The position numbers and the translations under genes were made by a program. This document shows positions 1 to 13,243 of a stretch of 64,000 nucleotides of DNA, in pieces (position 1 is the stretch's first letter; each line of letters opens with the position of its first letter). The notes under the pieces were generated by a model. It made no database searches and was not told the origin of the DNA. It worked only from the letters and a program-made list of their open reading frames with translations. Origin of the DNA: Impatiens glandulifera (taxonomy: Eukaryota; Streptophyta; Magnoliopsida; Ericales; Balsaminaceae); NCBI RefSeq assembly GCF_907164915.1, contig NW_025919144.1:1-64000 (forward strand), written 5' to 3'.

Positions 1-63
1 AATTTGTTTAAAAGTACATATTTACCTAAGGATTATTTCATTATAAATTTAAATGTTGGAATA

Positions 64-1080
<1,017 letters not shown>

Positions 1081-2610
1081 CTTATAAGGTGTTCGGGCGG
1101 TCTCAATATCTTGAGCCCTTCAAAACCACTGTACACAAGAGGATGAAAATGAGGAATACAATGAGAGTACATATGCGTGGGGTTAAGTAGGAGGAGGGGA
1201 CCAAGCTGAGCAGGAGTAACATGACGATCAACATGACCAGTTCACGCCGGACACTACTGGTACCTGTAAATGTTTTACAAATATTAATTGTTTATATTGA
1301 TTTTGACCTAATAATATTAATTTGCTCATATTGCAACAAGAGAGCTGGTGAGAAAGCTCCAGTGATTGAGGGTGCCACTAAGCTTCGGAGATGTGGATGG
1401 GAGGCCATATGGTAATGATAGGCGTATGTAGTCTAGACATATGGGGTCGATGGTACGGGACTCCGCACTCATCTTGCATCACCAGCTAAAGTGGAGGACT
1501 TTGAGTATCGGTCAACTAGATTCACTATGGCGTGTCATGACAGTGAGAAATTGAACCTGCATTTAATTAATATTCAAATGAAGTTTTATAACGTTTGCTG
1601 GTTTTATTTTTCAGGATTCATTTGAGAGCACATATATCCCTATAAACACGTACAAACATACCGGGATAGCACATGCTAAACAAATATGGGATAGATGGCG
1701 CTCCGATTTGAGTCGGAATTACGTCCAAATTCATAACGGAGATGAGGCGGATGTACTTGCGCGTCCCCCACCATGCTATGATCTGGCAGATTGGGAGTTC
1801 TTTGCAGACACCACTACTTTACATAGAATTTCAAGGTACGTACAATTTCAGAATAGAAATATGTACCGATCATACTATTTCTAACTTCATTTTTATTTTA
1901 AATACAGAATTTTTTTTTTATCAATATTGGCAACCGAAAGCAAGTGAGGTTTCCCCACATTACGGGCATAAACAATTTTCACGAATGGAAAAAGAATTGG
2001 TATTTACATTATTTAATTAAACCTACTATAAATAATTTAACTAATTAATGTTGAACAATTTATTTGAACATGAGGCTAATTTGGAACGTCCACTGACTAT
2101 TATAGAGAGGTTCAAAATGACTCAAACCCCGAGAGTCACCAAAGACAACCCGACCCTAACGCCGGACCAAATGTAATAAGAGAAGATCGTAAGTTAATAA
2201 ATAAGTTTAGATAAAAATTTAATAGAACTATATATATATATATATAGCTTATATAATGAAATTTTAAAACGTGTAGGCGGAGATAGAGCAATAATTAATG
2301 ACACACTTGGTATCTCCGACTTCTATGTGAGCGAGTGAGTGTTCAGGCCCAAACGACATGGGACGGTGATGGGTATGAGGTCAGGTGTGTGGCTATCGCG
2401 ATTTCACGGGGATCGACGGAGGGACAACAATTCAAAACAATAAAAATAGTCGCTACGGGAGGTGAATGAGCAACTCTAGGAGTGGGTCGATGTACTCACC
2501 AATAACCAGGAGATAATGCAAGTACAATTAGCGGAATCTAAATGACAAATTGTATTAATATTAGCACAGTTTCAGAATCAGAATCAGCCACCACTCCCAC
2601 CCCGAGTTAG
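1081..2610 (+). pseudogene. Ptta/En-Spm (CACTA) transposase-like remnant
   Basis: Fragments of a plant CACTA-associated protein of the Ptta/En-Spm type lie in order on the plus strand. A reading near 1615-1830 contains the motif THAKQIWDRWRSDLS-like, followed by GDEADVLARPPP and DWEFF. Near 2337-2610 come an MRSGV-like arginine-rich segment, a glutamine-rich helix and a PPLPPR tail. The same layout is found on the minus strand at 9862-11249, with clear but diverged similarity, for example the GATGGGAGGCC core near 1400. Intron-like AT-rich stretches separate the segments, and stop codons interrupt several. No intact gene can be assembled. CACTA-like subterminal repeats follow directly. The family assignment comes from recognised motifs and was not searched. 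Confidence 0.65.
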
Positions 2611-2813
2611 TACGTTTTAGTAGATGTTTGTTTTCATGCTTTATGTACACTTTGGATTAGGTTATCGTGTTTGGAGACAATTTTAACACGTATTGATTGA
2701 GAATTTAAAAAATATAATGATTTTTTTTGCTTATGGATCGTATTGTATTTCTTTTGGTTTGACTAATAATAGGTTAAGGTTGTGTAAAAAACAAATTAGG
2801 TATTATATTTTTA

Positions 2814-3390
2814 TTTAGGGAAATATCGAAAGATTTGATAAAATATATCGGCATTCCCCTAGTTACACTTTGCGAGAGATTTAAACAAATATTTCGGTAA
2901 AGCCTTTACCGAAAGACTTACCCATATCTTTCGGTATAAGCTTTTCCCAAAGATTTCAACAACTATTTTGGTACAAACTTTGTCGAATATTTCGGTACAG
3001 GATTTGTCGAAATATGTCGACAATTTTTTTGGTATTTGCCCTAAATAAAGATTAAATAGCCTATTCGGCTTTTACATATCCAAACTATTATCAGCCAAAT
3101 AAGAAGAAATACGATCTATCCTAAAATTTCATTAAATAGTTTATGCCGATAGATCTAATCATGTCTATCGAAAAATGATTTGCCGAAAGATATGTATAAA
3201 TCTTTCGGTAAAGCCTATACCGAAAGTTTATAAATCTGTTGACTAAGGCTCCAATACTTTTACCGACAAGAGTTTATCGACAAATGTCTAAAGTTTTAGC
3301 ACTTGTCGGTAAAGGTGTATTACCGACAAATTTAGGGTCTTTACCGACGTAATAAACTTTTGATAAAAATCCTATATTTTTACTAAAGTC
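2814..3390 (+). mobile_element. CACTA-like element end with subterminal repeats
   Basis: The stretch is rich in short direct and inverted motifs such as TTTCGGTAAAG/CTTTACCGAAAG, TTACCGACAA and TTGTCGGTAAAG. This is the usual look of CACTA transposon subterminal regions. It lies just downstream of the transposase-like remnant in the expected orientation. The extreme end (near 3381-3390, TACTAAAGTC) is only a poor match to an inverted CACTA terminus, so the element is decayed or its end is misplaced here. Confidence 0.55.
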
Positions 3391-5242
<1,852 letters not shown>

Positions 5243-5396
5243 TATCTCCTCTTCTAGCCTAGCGGCAATAAGAGATAAATATATATTAACCTTAAATTCT
5301 TGGATTCGAGTTTTTAGGCGACAAGTTTTGCAGCTGGTTAAACTGTTAAAATGTGTTTGCGGGTAACATACTGAATCTGTTGTCCTATTTTTCCAG
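5243..5396 (+). mobile_element. tRNA-derived SINE
   Basis: The sequence has an RNA polymerase III A-box-like motif (TAGCCTAGCGGCAATAAG) and a B-box-like motif (GGATTCGAGTTT). Its tail ends GCGGGTAACATACTGAATCTGTTGTCC. The same module occurs at 19959-20080 and in copy B. Multiple dispersed copies with pol III boxes and a shared tail fit a SINE family. I cannot name the family. Confidence 0.6.
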
Positions 5397-6261
5397 CGTT
5401 CTAAAAAAAAACCGATATCGACTATATTTATATTAAATATATATATTTTTTAATGTTTATAGTGACTTTTCATATTATAATATTTTAATAATATATATAA
5501 TTTATTATACTCTTAATTACACTCCACCTCTAACCTCATTCATTTAATATTTCTCTCTAACTACTATTTAACTTTACATTTTTTAATAATAAAATTTTAT
5601 TTCTCTTCTTACACTTTATATTTAATATTATTATCTCTATATTTTTTTTTTTCAATTTTAATAACATCAAAGTTAAGTTTTTCTTCAATTATAATAATAA
5701 TAAAGTTGTTATCTATATTAAGTAAACACTAAAATATATAAGTATGTAAGTAAATAATGTTATTATATATATATATATATTATTAGTTTTATAATTATTT
5801 ATAATTTAATAAAGTTATATTTTTTTCCAATATATACAATTTTATACATATTTAATCGGGTATTAGAGTATCCATCTGAATGGAATATCCAACAAATTGA
5901 TGATGATGATACAAATAGAGACACCCTCTAAGTTTGGGACCGAATCAAGTAATAATATTAAATCGAAAATAGTATTTCACTGTAGCACAGTAGAGATAGA
6001 GTATCTATTGTCGTCCTGAACTATAGTACCAAAATGTTATTTTTGTCACTTTCATTACATATTAGGTGTAATTACGGGGTATTATTTTCATTATCATGGG
6101 TTTCTAAAATTTAAAGGTTTGATGGGTGATTTATATAAATATATATATTTCTGCTTAAATTCATTTAATTGAAGAATTTAGTTGGATTTTCTTATAAACT
6201 TAAACTTGATCCTACTATATCATTATTTTTCATTCTATAGAATATATATTAAGATATTTGG
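5397..6261. other. AT-rich non-coding with a copy-A-specific segment
   Basis: No gene is visible. Bases 5960-6149 (190 bp) are absent from copy B, whose junction lies at 52060/52061. Both ends of the segment end in ATATT, so a microhomology deletion in copy B is the simplest reading. Confidence 0.75.
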
Positions 6262-6757
6262 TTTGTTTAATAAATTAATTGAATATATTAATCAAATAAT
6301 TCAGAATCGATATGTTTGTTAAAAATATCAATTAAATAAAATAAAGTATAAAATCTCCAACATAATTAATTAATAATAATTGTTTTAAAATACAAAACAC
6401 ACACAAAAAAAATAAGTATAAAATAACATTAATAAATAATAATAATTGTTTGAAATAACATTTACACGAGTAATAATATAAAAAACCGTGATAATGTGAT
6501 AGCATTTTTAATTTTAACCGTTATAAGTTTATGGGAGGGTCAAAAGACTACCGTTAAAATAGTCCAGGCGAGACTTACTACATTCATATAAATTATGTCC
6601 CCTATCTCTATAAATATGACAAAATTTTTCCATTATTGCTCACTAATAATAGTGAAATCTATAGAGCAAAATCAAAAGAGTATAATGGCTGGTTAAAAGC
6701 TATTGATGAACCACCGTGTTCATCAGATTTGATGTTGAATTCAAAATATAAATTGTT

Positions 6758-6860
6758 ATTAGCCTAATTGGTTAAAGTTTTGTACTTGTTTTTGTTAAGT
6801 TGCAAGTTTGAACCATACTTATAGCATTTTTTATTTTATTTTTAACCGTTTTAAATTTAT
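6758..6860 (+). mobile_element. Possible SINE fragment
   Basis: TTAGCCTAATTGGTTAAAG resembles a pol III A box, and GCAAGTTTGAACC a B box about 25 bases later. The motif ATAGCATTTTT...TTAACCG follows, and also occurs near 6500. The segment lies inside the extra insertion of block alpha. Assignment is tentative. Confidence 0.4.
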
Positions 6861-6972
6861 AAGTAGGTCAACTCACAATCCGATCAAAGTATCAATTTAC
6901 TCTCACATATATATCCAAATTAACCACATTTCTCGACTCGACAATCCGGACACTTTAAAAATTAAGCATCAT

Positions 6973-6979
<7 letters not shown>

Positions 6980-7047
<68 letters not shown>

Positions 7048-7055
7048 ATATATAT
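6980..7055. repeat. (TA)n microsatellite
   Basis: A TA run with one TTTA interruption. The copy B version (52886-53017) is longer and has several regularly spaced TTTA interruptions. Confidence 0.95.
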
Positions 7056-7880
7056 TTCCTAACTTAAATAATTCAAATATTCGAATTGAAGAAACACAAT
7101 ATTAATTAAAAACAAATATAAAATCTAGTACATACTTTTTTTCATAATAATAATAATAAACTAATATTAAGGAAGTTAAATGTAATTAATGTTAAATAAT
7201 TTTTTTATATATACATTTCAAATTTTGGTTTATATCTACCATTTCTATAATCCATCACAATATTAATATATTTTGAGTATAATCGAATACATTAAATTAT
7301 TTAAAATATACTGGACTATATTATATTATATATATATATAATTAATTATATTTTCTTCTATGAAAACTATATCCCACAGAACAACTATTTTTTTATTCGA
7401 ATATATTTTGTGCAATCAAGAATTATATATAAACAATAACTCAAGAAGGAAAATTGAATTGATTATTTTATTAATAATTACTGGAAAGTGATGGTTGGTT
7501 CATACTGAGAAATGAGGATTAGAAAGATATAACTTGATCCTCGTGTTATAAAAGGTAAACTAGCCCTTGAACTAATAAAACATATTAAAAGAGAGAATAA
7601 ACATTATAAAGATTGATTTGAAACAAAAAATTGTTCAATGTGTAATTATATGAAAATGAAGTGAATTAATAAACAATCAATGATAAAATATATAAATGTG
7701 AACTAATTATATCAGTAGGCTTTGCTGATATTTTGGTAGCATTAATTAATTAGAACCTAACATACAACATGTTATTCTAGAAAGATGCCAACTCTAAAAC
7801 TTAACAACGGACCCACGTTCATTGATGTAACTCTTGTATTAAGTATATTAATATTTACAAACACCACGAGCACACTATGG

Positions 7881-7888
7881 TTATAAAT
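7881..7888 (+). promoter_or_regulatory. TATA box of the truncated P450
   Basis: TTATAAAT lies 70 bp ahead of the ATG at 7951. It is preserved in the same context as the TATA box of the intact gene at 17492. Confidence 0.6.
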
Positions 7889-7950
7889 GGCCTTCAATCT
7901 TTTTTAGATGTATTATTATACAAAATAGATGTTCAATTGAGAGATATAGC

Positions 7951-8091
7951 ATGGAATTATTGAAAGTGTTTTTCTATTTCCTACTCCCTTTTATTCTTCT
8001 CCAACTCCTCGTTCAAGTCCAGCGTAGCCGCCGTCTCCCAACCGGTCCCATAGTTAAGATTCATGCGGAAGATAAACATACCTTAATCTAA
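7951..8091 (+). pseudogene. Cytochrome P450 5' fragment (CYP76-like), truncated
   Basis: The first 34 codons match the intact P450 at 17565: membrane anchor starting MELLKVFFYFLLP and hinge RRLPTGP. Similarity stops within the hinge, at about 8052, and an unrelated tail of 12 codons leads to a stop at 8089-8091. All catalytic regions are missing, so it cannot encode an enzyme. The promoter flank and TATA box are kept, so a short transcript or anchor peptide is conceivable but unsupported. The same fragment with the same breakpoint is present in copy B, so the truncation predates the large duplication. Confidence 0.9.
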
Positions 8092-8955
8092 AATTGATCA
8101 CAAACGAAGATAAGTTGAGACTTAAAAAGAGATAATAAAGAACAATAAACGAAAAAATAGTTTATGTTATTATTTATGTTTGATGATGGGAAATAATGAC
8201 CCAATCGATTATATATACATAAATTTATGAAATTTCCTTAAAAAAAATATAAAACTATCATAATATTCTATACTTTAAATAAATTATTTCCTAAATATAT
8301 AATAAATAAAATATTTCCTCATATATCATATCTCAATATCCTCCTAGGTGTACAAAAAAAAATTATTTGAATTCCTTGCTTTCTTAGAGTTTTGTTTAAC
8401 TTGAATTCTCAATGAACATGGTTAAATGTTCTTCAATGATATTTATTTGTCATATCTTCTTATCATTTAAAACATTGTCAATGCTTTGTAAATTGTTGGT
8501 AGATGTTTCATCATCATAATCGAATCATTAATGTTTTCACATGAATCATCCGGGCATTGTTTATTCTCTTCTTTTTTTTTTTTGTCAATTGTGCTCATCA
8601 TTCAAGTCTTTGCGGTTTCATCAACCATCTTCCAAAGCGTTGATTCATTAATATTCTCAAGAATCTTGTAAGAACAGTCGATGAAACATGTTTTCATCTT
8701 CGATAGTAGACCAAAACCAAGCTGAATATTAATAATAGAGTAATTTAGCTGAGTAAAATCGTTGATGTGAGAACAATTGACTCTCCTTCATGCAGATATA
8801 AAAGATCAGTTCGATCACATTTTTTAAATGTTGCTGATTTTTAAAGAATGATATTAATTTTCGTTCATATTGAGTTATGATTTTACTAACTATAGTTCGA
8901 AAACAACTTATTTCTTAGAAATAATCGATAAATCTTGAGATTGATTAGCTATAGA
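8092..8955. other. Unassigned sequence between P450 fragment and CACTA end
   Basis: No complete gene is seen. On the minus strand, bases around 8600-8730 read without stops for about 40 codons with a plausible composition (including the string SKMKTCFIDCSYKILENIN). This may be a captured or decayed exon. I do not recognise it. Confidence 0.4.
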
Positions 8956-9640
8956 CACTGGTGAAAAAGTGGTAAAAAACGAGAGTAAAAACTCTCGGTT
9001 TTGACCCTATAACCTTCGGTATATACCCAATACCGACAGTTTAAGTAACTCTCGCCATCCCTCGGTATTGACTCTTTCGTTAAAAATAATTGGGCTTTTA
9101 CCGAGAGATATCGTAGAGTTTTCGGTTTAGACATCCGAGAGTAAAACCGAAAGTTAATAGTAAAACTTTTAGTTTTACTCCAAAGGGAAAAACCAAAAGT
9201 TTTATAATTAACTCTCGGTTTTTCATCAGAGAGAAAAACCGAAAGTTTTACATTAACTTTCGGTTTTTCTCTCTGATGAAAAACCGAAAGTTAATTATAA
9301 AACTTTCGGTTTTTCCCTTTGGAGTAAAATCGAAAGTTTTACAATTAACTTTCGGTTTTACTCCAAAGGGAAAACCCGAAAGTTTTATAATTAACTCTCG
9401 GTTTTTCATTAGAGGGAAAAACCGAAAGTTAATTGTAAAACTTTCGGTTTTACTCCAAAGGGAAAAACCGAAAGTTTTAGAATTAACTTTCGGTTTTTCT
9501 CTTTGATACAAAAACGAGATGTTTATGAAAGAACTTTTGGTTTTTCTTCAATTTAAAACCCGAAAGCTTTTCATATAACTCTCGGTTTTTCCTATGAAGA
9601 AAACCAAAAGATTTACATTCACTTTCGGTTTTTCCCTGTC
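8956..9640 (-). mobile_element. CACTA transposon terminus with subterminal repeats
   Basis: The terminus reads CACTGGTGAAAAAGTGG here and CACTAGTGAAAAAGTGG in copy B, the form expected of a CACTA terminal inverted repeat. Behind it come about ten alternating copies of ACTTTCGGTTTTT and AAAACCGAAAGTT in head-to-head pairs, spaced by CTCCAAAGGGA or TCATCAGAGAG. These would form hairpins. ORFs across this stretch are by-products of the repeats. The partner terminus is not seen because an LTR element abuts the transposase at 11256. Confidence 0.75.
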
Positions 9641-9861
9641 AAATGTACAAAATAGGCCGATTATTTTGCTCGCAACCAAAACCTGTTCAGCCAAACCAAT
9701 ATATCAATAATAAAAGAAATGACACATACATGAAATGATCATTATCATTACAAAATTCGCAACCAAACTAATCATTCGAAAAATCTGTTTTTGAAATTCA
9801 AATCGGAACAACCAATCAAAACCTGTTTTCAATTAAAACAACCAATCAAAACGTACTAGAA

Positions 9862-11249
9862 TTAACTTGTGGGGGGAGGTGGTGGTTGTTGTTGCCTCAT
9901 AAACAATTCGATTCTGTCCATTCTTGCATTCATTTCTAACTTCTCCCTATCCATTCTTGTCACAATTTCTTGATTTTTCACTTGCATTTCATTAATTGTG
10001 TGCATTCTTTCTTCATCCCTCTTCTCCAGTTCCTCTAGTTTGAGCGCCATTCTTTGATTCTCTTCATACAATCGCTCATTGTTTCGTTGTGAACTATTTC
10101 CACTTCGACGATCCTCACGAAAGCTTGTGGGTCGGACGCCTGATCCCATTCCGAACACTCCGCCGTGTTTTTGTTGTCTGAACACCTCTCCGTCAATTCA
10201 AAATCAGATATTTCAGGTTCGTTACTAAGAACTTCCTCCATCTCAACCTACACAATTGAAATAAAGTATCATTTCTATAATAAAAAACTAGCCATATTCA
10301 ATTCACTTACAATTTTCTCTTGTACGTGTTCGTCTGGGACAGGGGTTGGGTTTTCTTTTGTCGGTTTTGGGGTACGGGTCTTCTTGAATACTTCAATGAC
10401 AGACGGTGCCCGTCCCATTTCAAGCGCTTTTTGAAAGAAATGATTTATATAATTAATAACAATCTTTAAATTATTAAGTTATTACAAATAACTTACCAAC
10501 TCTTCTTCAACTTGAGCAAACGATCTACTTCCCGTATGATGTGGGAATTTGAGTTTCTTCCTGTTAACAATATTTGTACTACTGTTTTACTGAAATTTAA
10601 ATAAAAATGAAGTTAGAATAATTAATATCAACTTTTATTTGAATTATGAAACCGTACCTTAAATTTTTCCGTGAAGAAATGGTCGCGACACACAAACTCC
10701 CAATCATCTCGATCGTAGTCTGGTGGAGGATTGGTCAGTACTGCCGCCTCGTCTCCTTTATGGACGCGGATATATCCCGTGTTCAAATCCGAGCGCCATC
10801 TATCTCATATCTGCTTGGTGTGTTCCAATCCGGTCTTTCGATAAGTGTCAATAAAATCATTAGTAGCCTCGAACGGATCATGAAAATAAAAAAATTAAAA
10901 TGTTATAAACAATTATTTAATGATTAATGTATAATTAAGTAATAATTATTACCGTCATAGAAGTCCAAATGTAATCCAATTGGTCAGCACTTAATGCATT
11001 CCACTTCAGAAGACGGTGTGAGACGGCTGAGGGGTCCCGCACAACCGACCCCACATGTCTAGATCACCGTGTTCTTCCCACGTCAGCACCACCGGGCCTC
11101 CCATCTACCTCTCTAAAAGTCAGAGGAATCCTTGTCCCCGCTGGCGTCTTAAATAGCGCAATATTCTTGAACTTCCCCCGTCTCTTACGGACAGTAGATT
11201 CTTCAAAATTATCAAATTCATAATTAGATATGTGAATCAATTCAAACAA
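9862..11249 (-). pseudogene. Ptta/En-Spm (CACTA) transposase-like gene, 5'-truncated
   Basis: Read on the minus strand, exon-like segments follow in order. Segment 11249-11064 has NYEFDNFEESTVRKRRGK and PLTFREVDGRPGG, a Ptta/En-Spm hallmark. Segment about 10890-10660 has the KQIWDRWRSDL-type motif and DWEFVCRDHFF. Segment 10185-9862 has FGMGSGVRPTSFREDRR, a charged coiled coil and a polyproline tail. AT-rich gaps with splice-like borders separate them. The coding strand runs toward the terminus at 8956, as in a CACTA element. The 5' part is replaced by the LTR at 11256 and no catalytic transposase domain is visible. Proteins of this type are transposon-encoded accessory factors; function here is unlikely. 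Confidence 0.65.
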
Positions 11250-11255
11250 TAACTA

Positions 11256-13197
11256 TGTTGGGTCAAATTATTTTGACTAAGTGTTGAAATAATTTAACCA
11301 TTGAGGTTTTGATGATGAAATGATTTATGCGTTTTGATGCAGGTGTATCGAAATCATATTTCAACGAGATTTGGCTCTAATGAGGATCACTAGACCGATT
11401 TTGGCATTAGATGCATAAAATTAGACGTGCAATCTAACTCAGCGGAGTTAGACGTGCAGTCTAACTCAACGGAGTTAGACGTGCAGTCTAATGAATGCAC
11501 AGAATTAGACGTACAGTCTAACTCAGCGGAGTTAGACGTGCATTCTAATGTATACGAAATTAGACGTGCTGTCTAATGTATACGAAATTAGACGTGCAGT
11601 CTAACTCAGCGGAGTTAGTCGTGCAGTCTAATGGATCTCAAAATTAGACGTGCAGTCTAACTCAGTGGAGTTAGACGTGTAGTCTAATATATTTGCGGAA
11701 TTAGACGTGCAATCTAACTCAGAAGAGTTAGACGTGCAATCTAATGGATGGTGAAAGTTAGACGTAAGTCTAACTCTTTCAAATTAGTCTGAGGTAGAAC
11801 CGGAATTAGACGTGCAGTCTAACTTAGAGGAGGTAGACGTACAGTCTAATGGTTTGTAACGATTAGACGTGTAGTCTAATTGGTGAAAGTTAGATGTAAG
11901 TCTAACTCCTTCAGATTAGTCTGAGGTAGAACTGGAATTAGACGTGCAGTCTAACTCAGCGGAGTTAGACGTGCAGTCTAATGGTTTGTAATAATTGGAC
12001 GTGTAGTCTAATTGGTGAAAGTTAGACGTAAGTCTAACTCCTTCAGATTAGTCTGAGGTAGAACCGGAATTAGACGTGCAGTCTAACTCAGCGGAGTTAA
12101 ACGTGCAGTCTAATGGTTTGTAACAATTAGACGTGTAGTCTAATTGGTGAAAGTTTGACGTTAGTCTAACTCATTTAGATTAGTCTGAAGTGATTGTAAT
12201 TAGACGTAAGTCTAATCCCATTAGACCAGGCGGTCTAATGGATTCTGTTATTAGACGGGGATGTTTAATTTCATTAGATGAGGTCGTCTAACTGAAATAC
12301 GTCTAATGCTAAGCTTAAGCAGTATGCTTGAAGCTAGCACCCGCCTACCCATGTGCTATAGCTGTACCATACTCTTGCTCCACTTTCTTGTGAAGATTAG
12401 TACAACAGCTATATGCAACCAACCAACGAATGTCACGTAAGAGAATTTTCCTCATATTACTTGTTTTGCAGGTACATCTCTGATGGAATATTCGGTGAAC
12501 TACCAGTGTAGTGGTGTAAGGCCACGATCCTTGTGCTCAGAACCTGCTTTGTACAATGGAGACTTTCCAATGGAAGAGTGCCACGTATCATTCTAAAAGA
12601 TTCGACCGTTAGTCTCTGCCCAGTATTTATCAGATCCTAAGGACAACGGACGAAGAACTGGTTTTTCATAATCTGCCTAACTGAACGAACAAACAATCTT
12701 GCTTGCTGATATTTCAGAGAGAGAAATCCAGCCTTTCAATACTGATCCTATGAAGCTGCTTTCCTAATTGTACTGTGTGTGAATCAAGAGAGAGCTAGAA
12801 TCAAAAACACTTTAGCTGAGTGATATTCTTCATCTTGTATATTGAACAGAGTGTGTTCTGTTCAATAGTGAGCTAAGTGTGTGCAAACTGTATTTGATTC
12901 TAATCATATTATAGTGAATCCTTTCGGTGGTTGGAAGAAGGGGTGACGTAGGAGAGTTTCTCTGAACATCCATAAAAAAACGGCTGTGTTCTTTCATTTC
13001 TGTCATCTTTTCATTCTTCATCTTGCACTTCAAACCCAAGTAAACAATTGCGCCTTGAATCTGTTTCAAGTGTTTACAAAAGTTTGCATAAAATAGAAAG
13101 CGAATTAAATCCTTAACAAGATTTCTTTCAAACTGTTTTTCATAAGCCTTCATCAATAGCTAGACCCCCATCTCTATCGATAAAGTCGATCCTATCA
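11256..13197 (+). mobile_element. Long terminal repeat (1942 bp) of a Copia-related element
   Basis: It starts TGTTGGGTC and ends GATCCTATCA, the usual TG...CA borders, and a Met-tRNA primer-binding site follows at 13200. The copy in block B is also exactly 1942 bp. No second LTR of this element lies within the unit, so the element is 3'-truncated. The LTR holds a palindrome array (11421-12306) and a segment near 12934-12977 (GGGGTGACGTAGGAG, then GAACATCCATAAA) that is shared with the LTR of the element at 26663. Confidence 0.85.
11421..12306. repeat. Palindromic minisatellite, TTAGACGTGCAGTCTAA type
   Basis: A 17-bp imperfect palindrome (arms TTAGAC and GTCTAA, spacer usually GTGCA) is repeated dozens of times. 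Copies are joined by CTCAGCGGAG or by longer spacers such as TGGTTTGTAA. Arms vary slightly. The array lies inside the LTR, in the presumed U3 part. Confidence 0.95.
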
Positions 13198-13199
13198 AT

Positions 13200-13212
13200 T
13201 GGTATCAGAGCC
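13200..13212 (+). promoter_or_regulatory. Primer-binding site (initiator Met-tRNA)
   Basis: TGGTATCAGAGCC, complementary to the 3' end of plant initiator tRNA-Met, lies two bases after the LTR end. Confidence 0.85.
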
Positions 13213-13243
13213 CTGTTTTTATTTTCTACGCTTTTCCTGAAAA

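Larger units (their letters stand above)
6262..7950 (+). repeat. P450 upstream flank, block alpha (paralogue of 16819-17564)
   Basis: This flank matches the region upstream of the intact P450 at 17565. Shared landmarks are ATCAAATAATTCA, GTTTGTTAAAAATATCAATTAAAT, the GGACCCACGTTCATTGATGT box, the TATA region and the ATTGAGAGATAT leader. Relative to the other block it carries an extra segment from about 6466 to 7056 that holds a SINE-like sequence and a TA run. Confidence 0.85.

Noticed and set aside
9248..9511. ORFs on both strands in the CACTA subterminal array (also 8949-9134, 55213-55476)
   Set aside because: They arise from the inverted repeats and have no independent support.
10646..10927. 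93-codon plus-strand ORF
   Set aside because: Shadow of the minus-strand Ptta/En-Spm segment.
11421..12306. CRISPR-like or telomere-like array
   Set aside because: Units are palindromes with irregular short spacers inside an LTR. There are no unique spacers, no cas genes, and the motif is not TTTAGGG.
12830..13156. 108-codon minus-strand ORF, also at 58795
   Set aside because: Within the LTR, antisense to the R/U5 region, no recognised domain.
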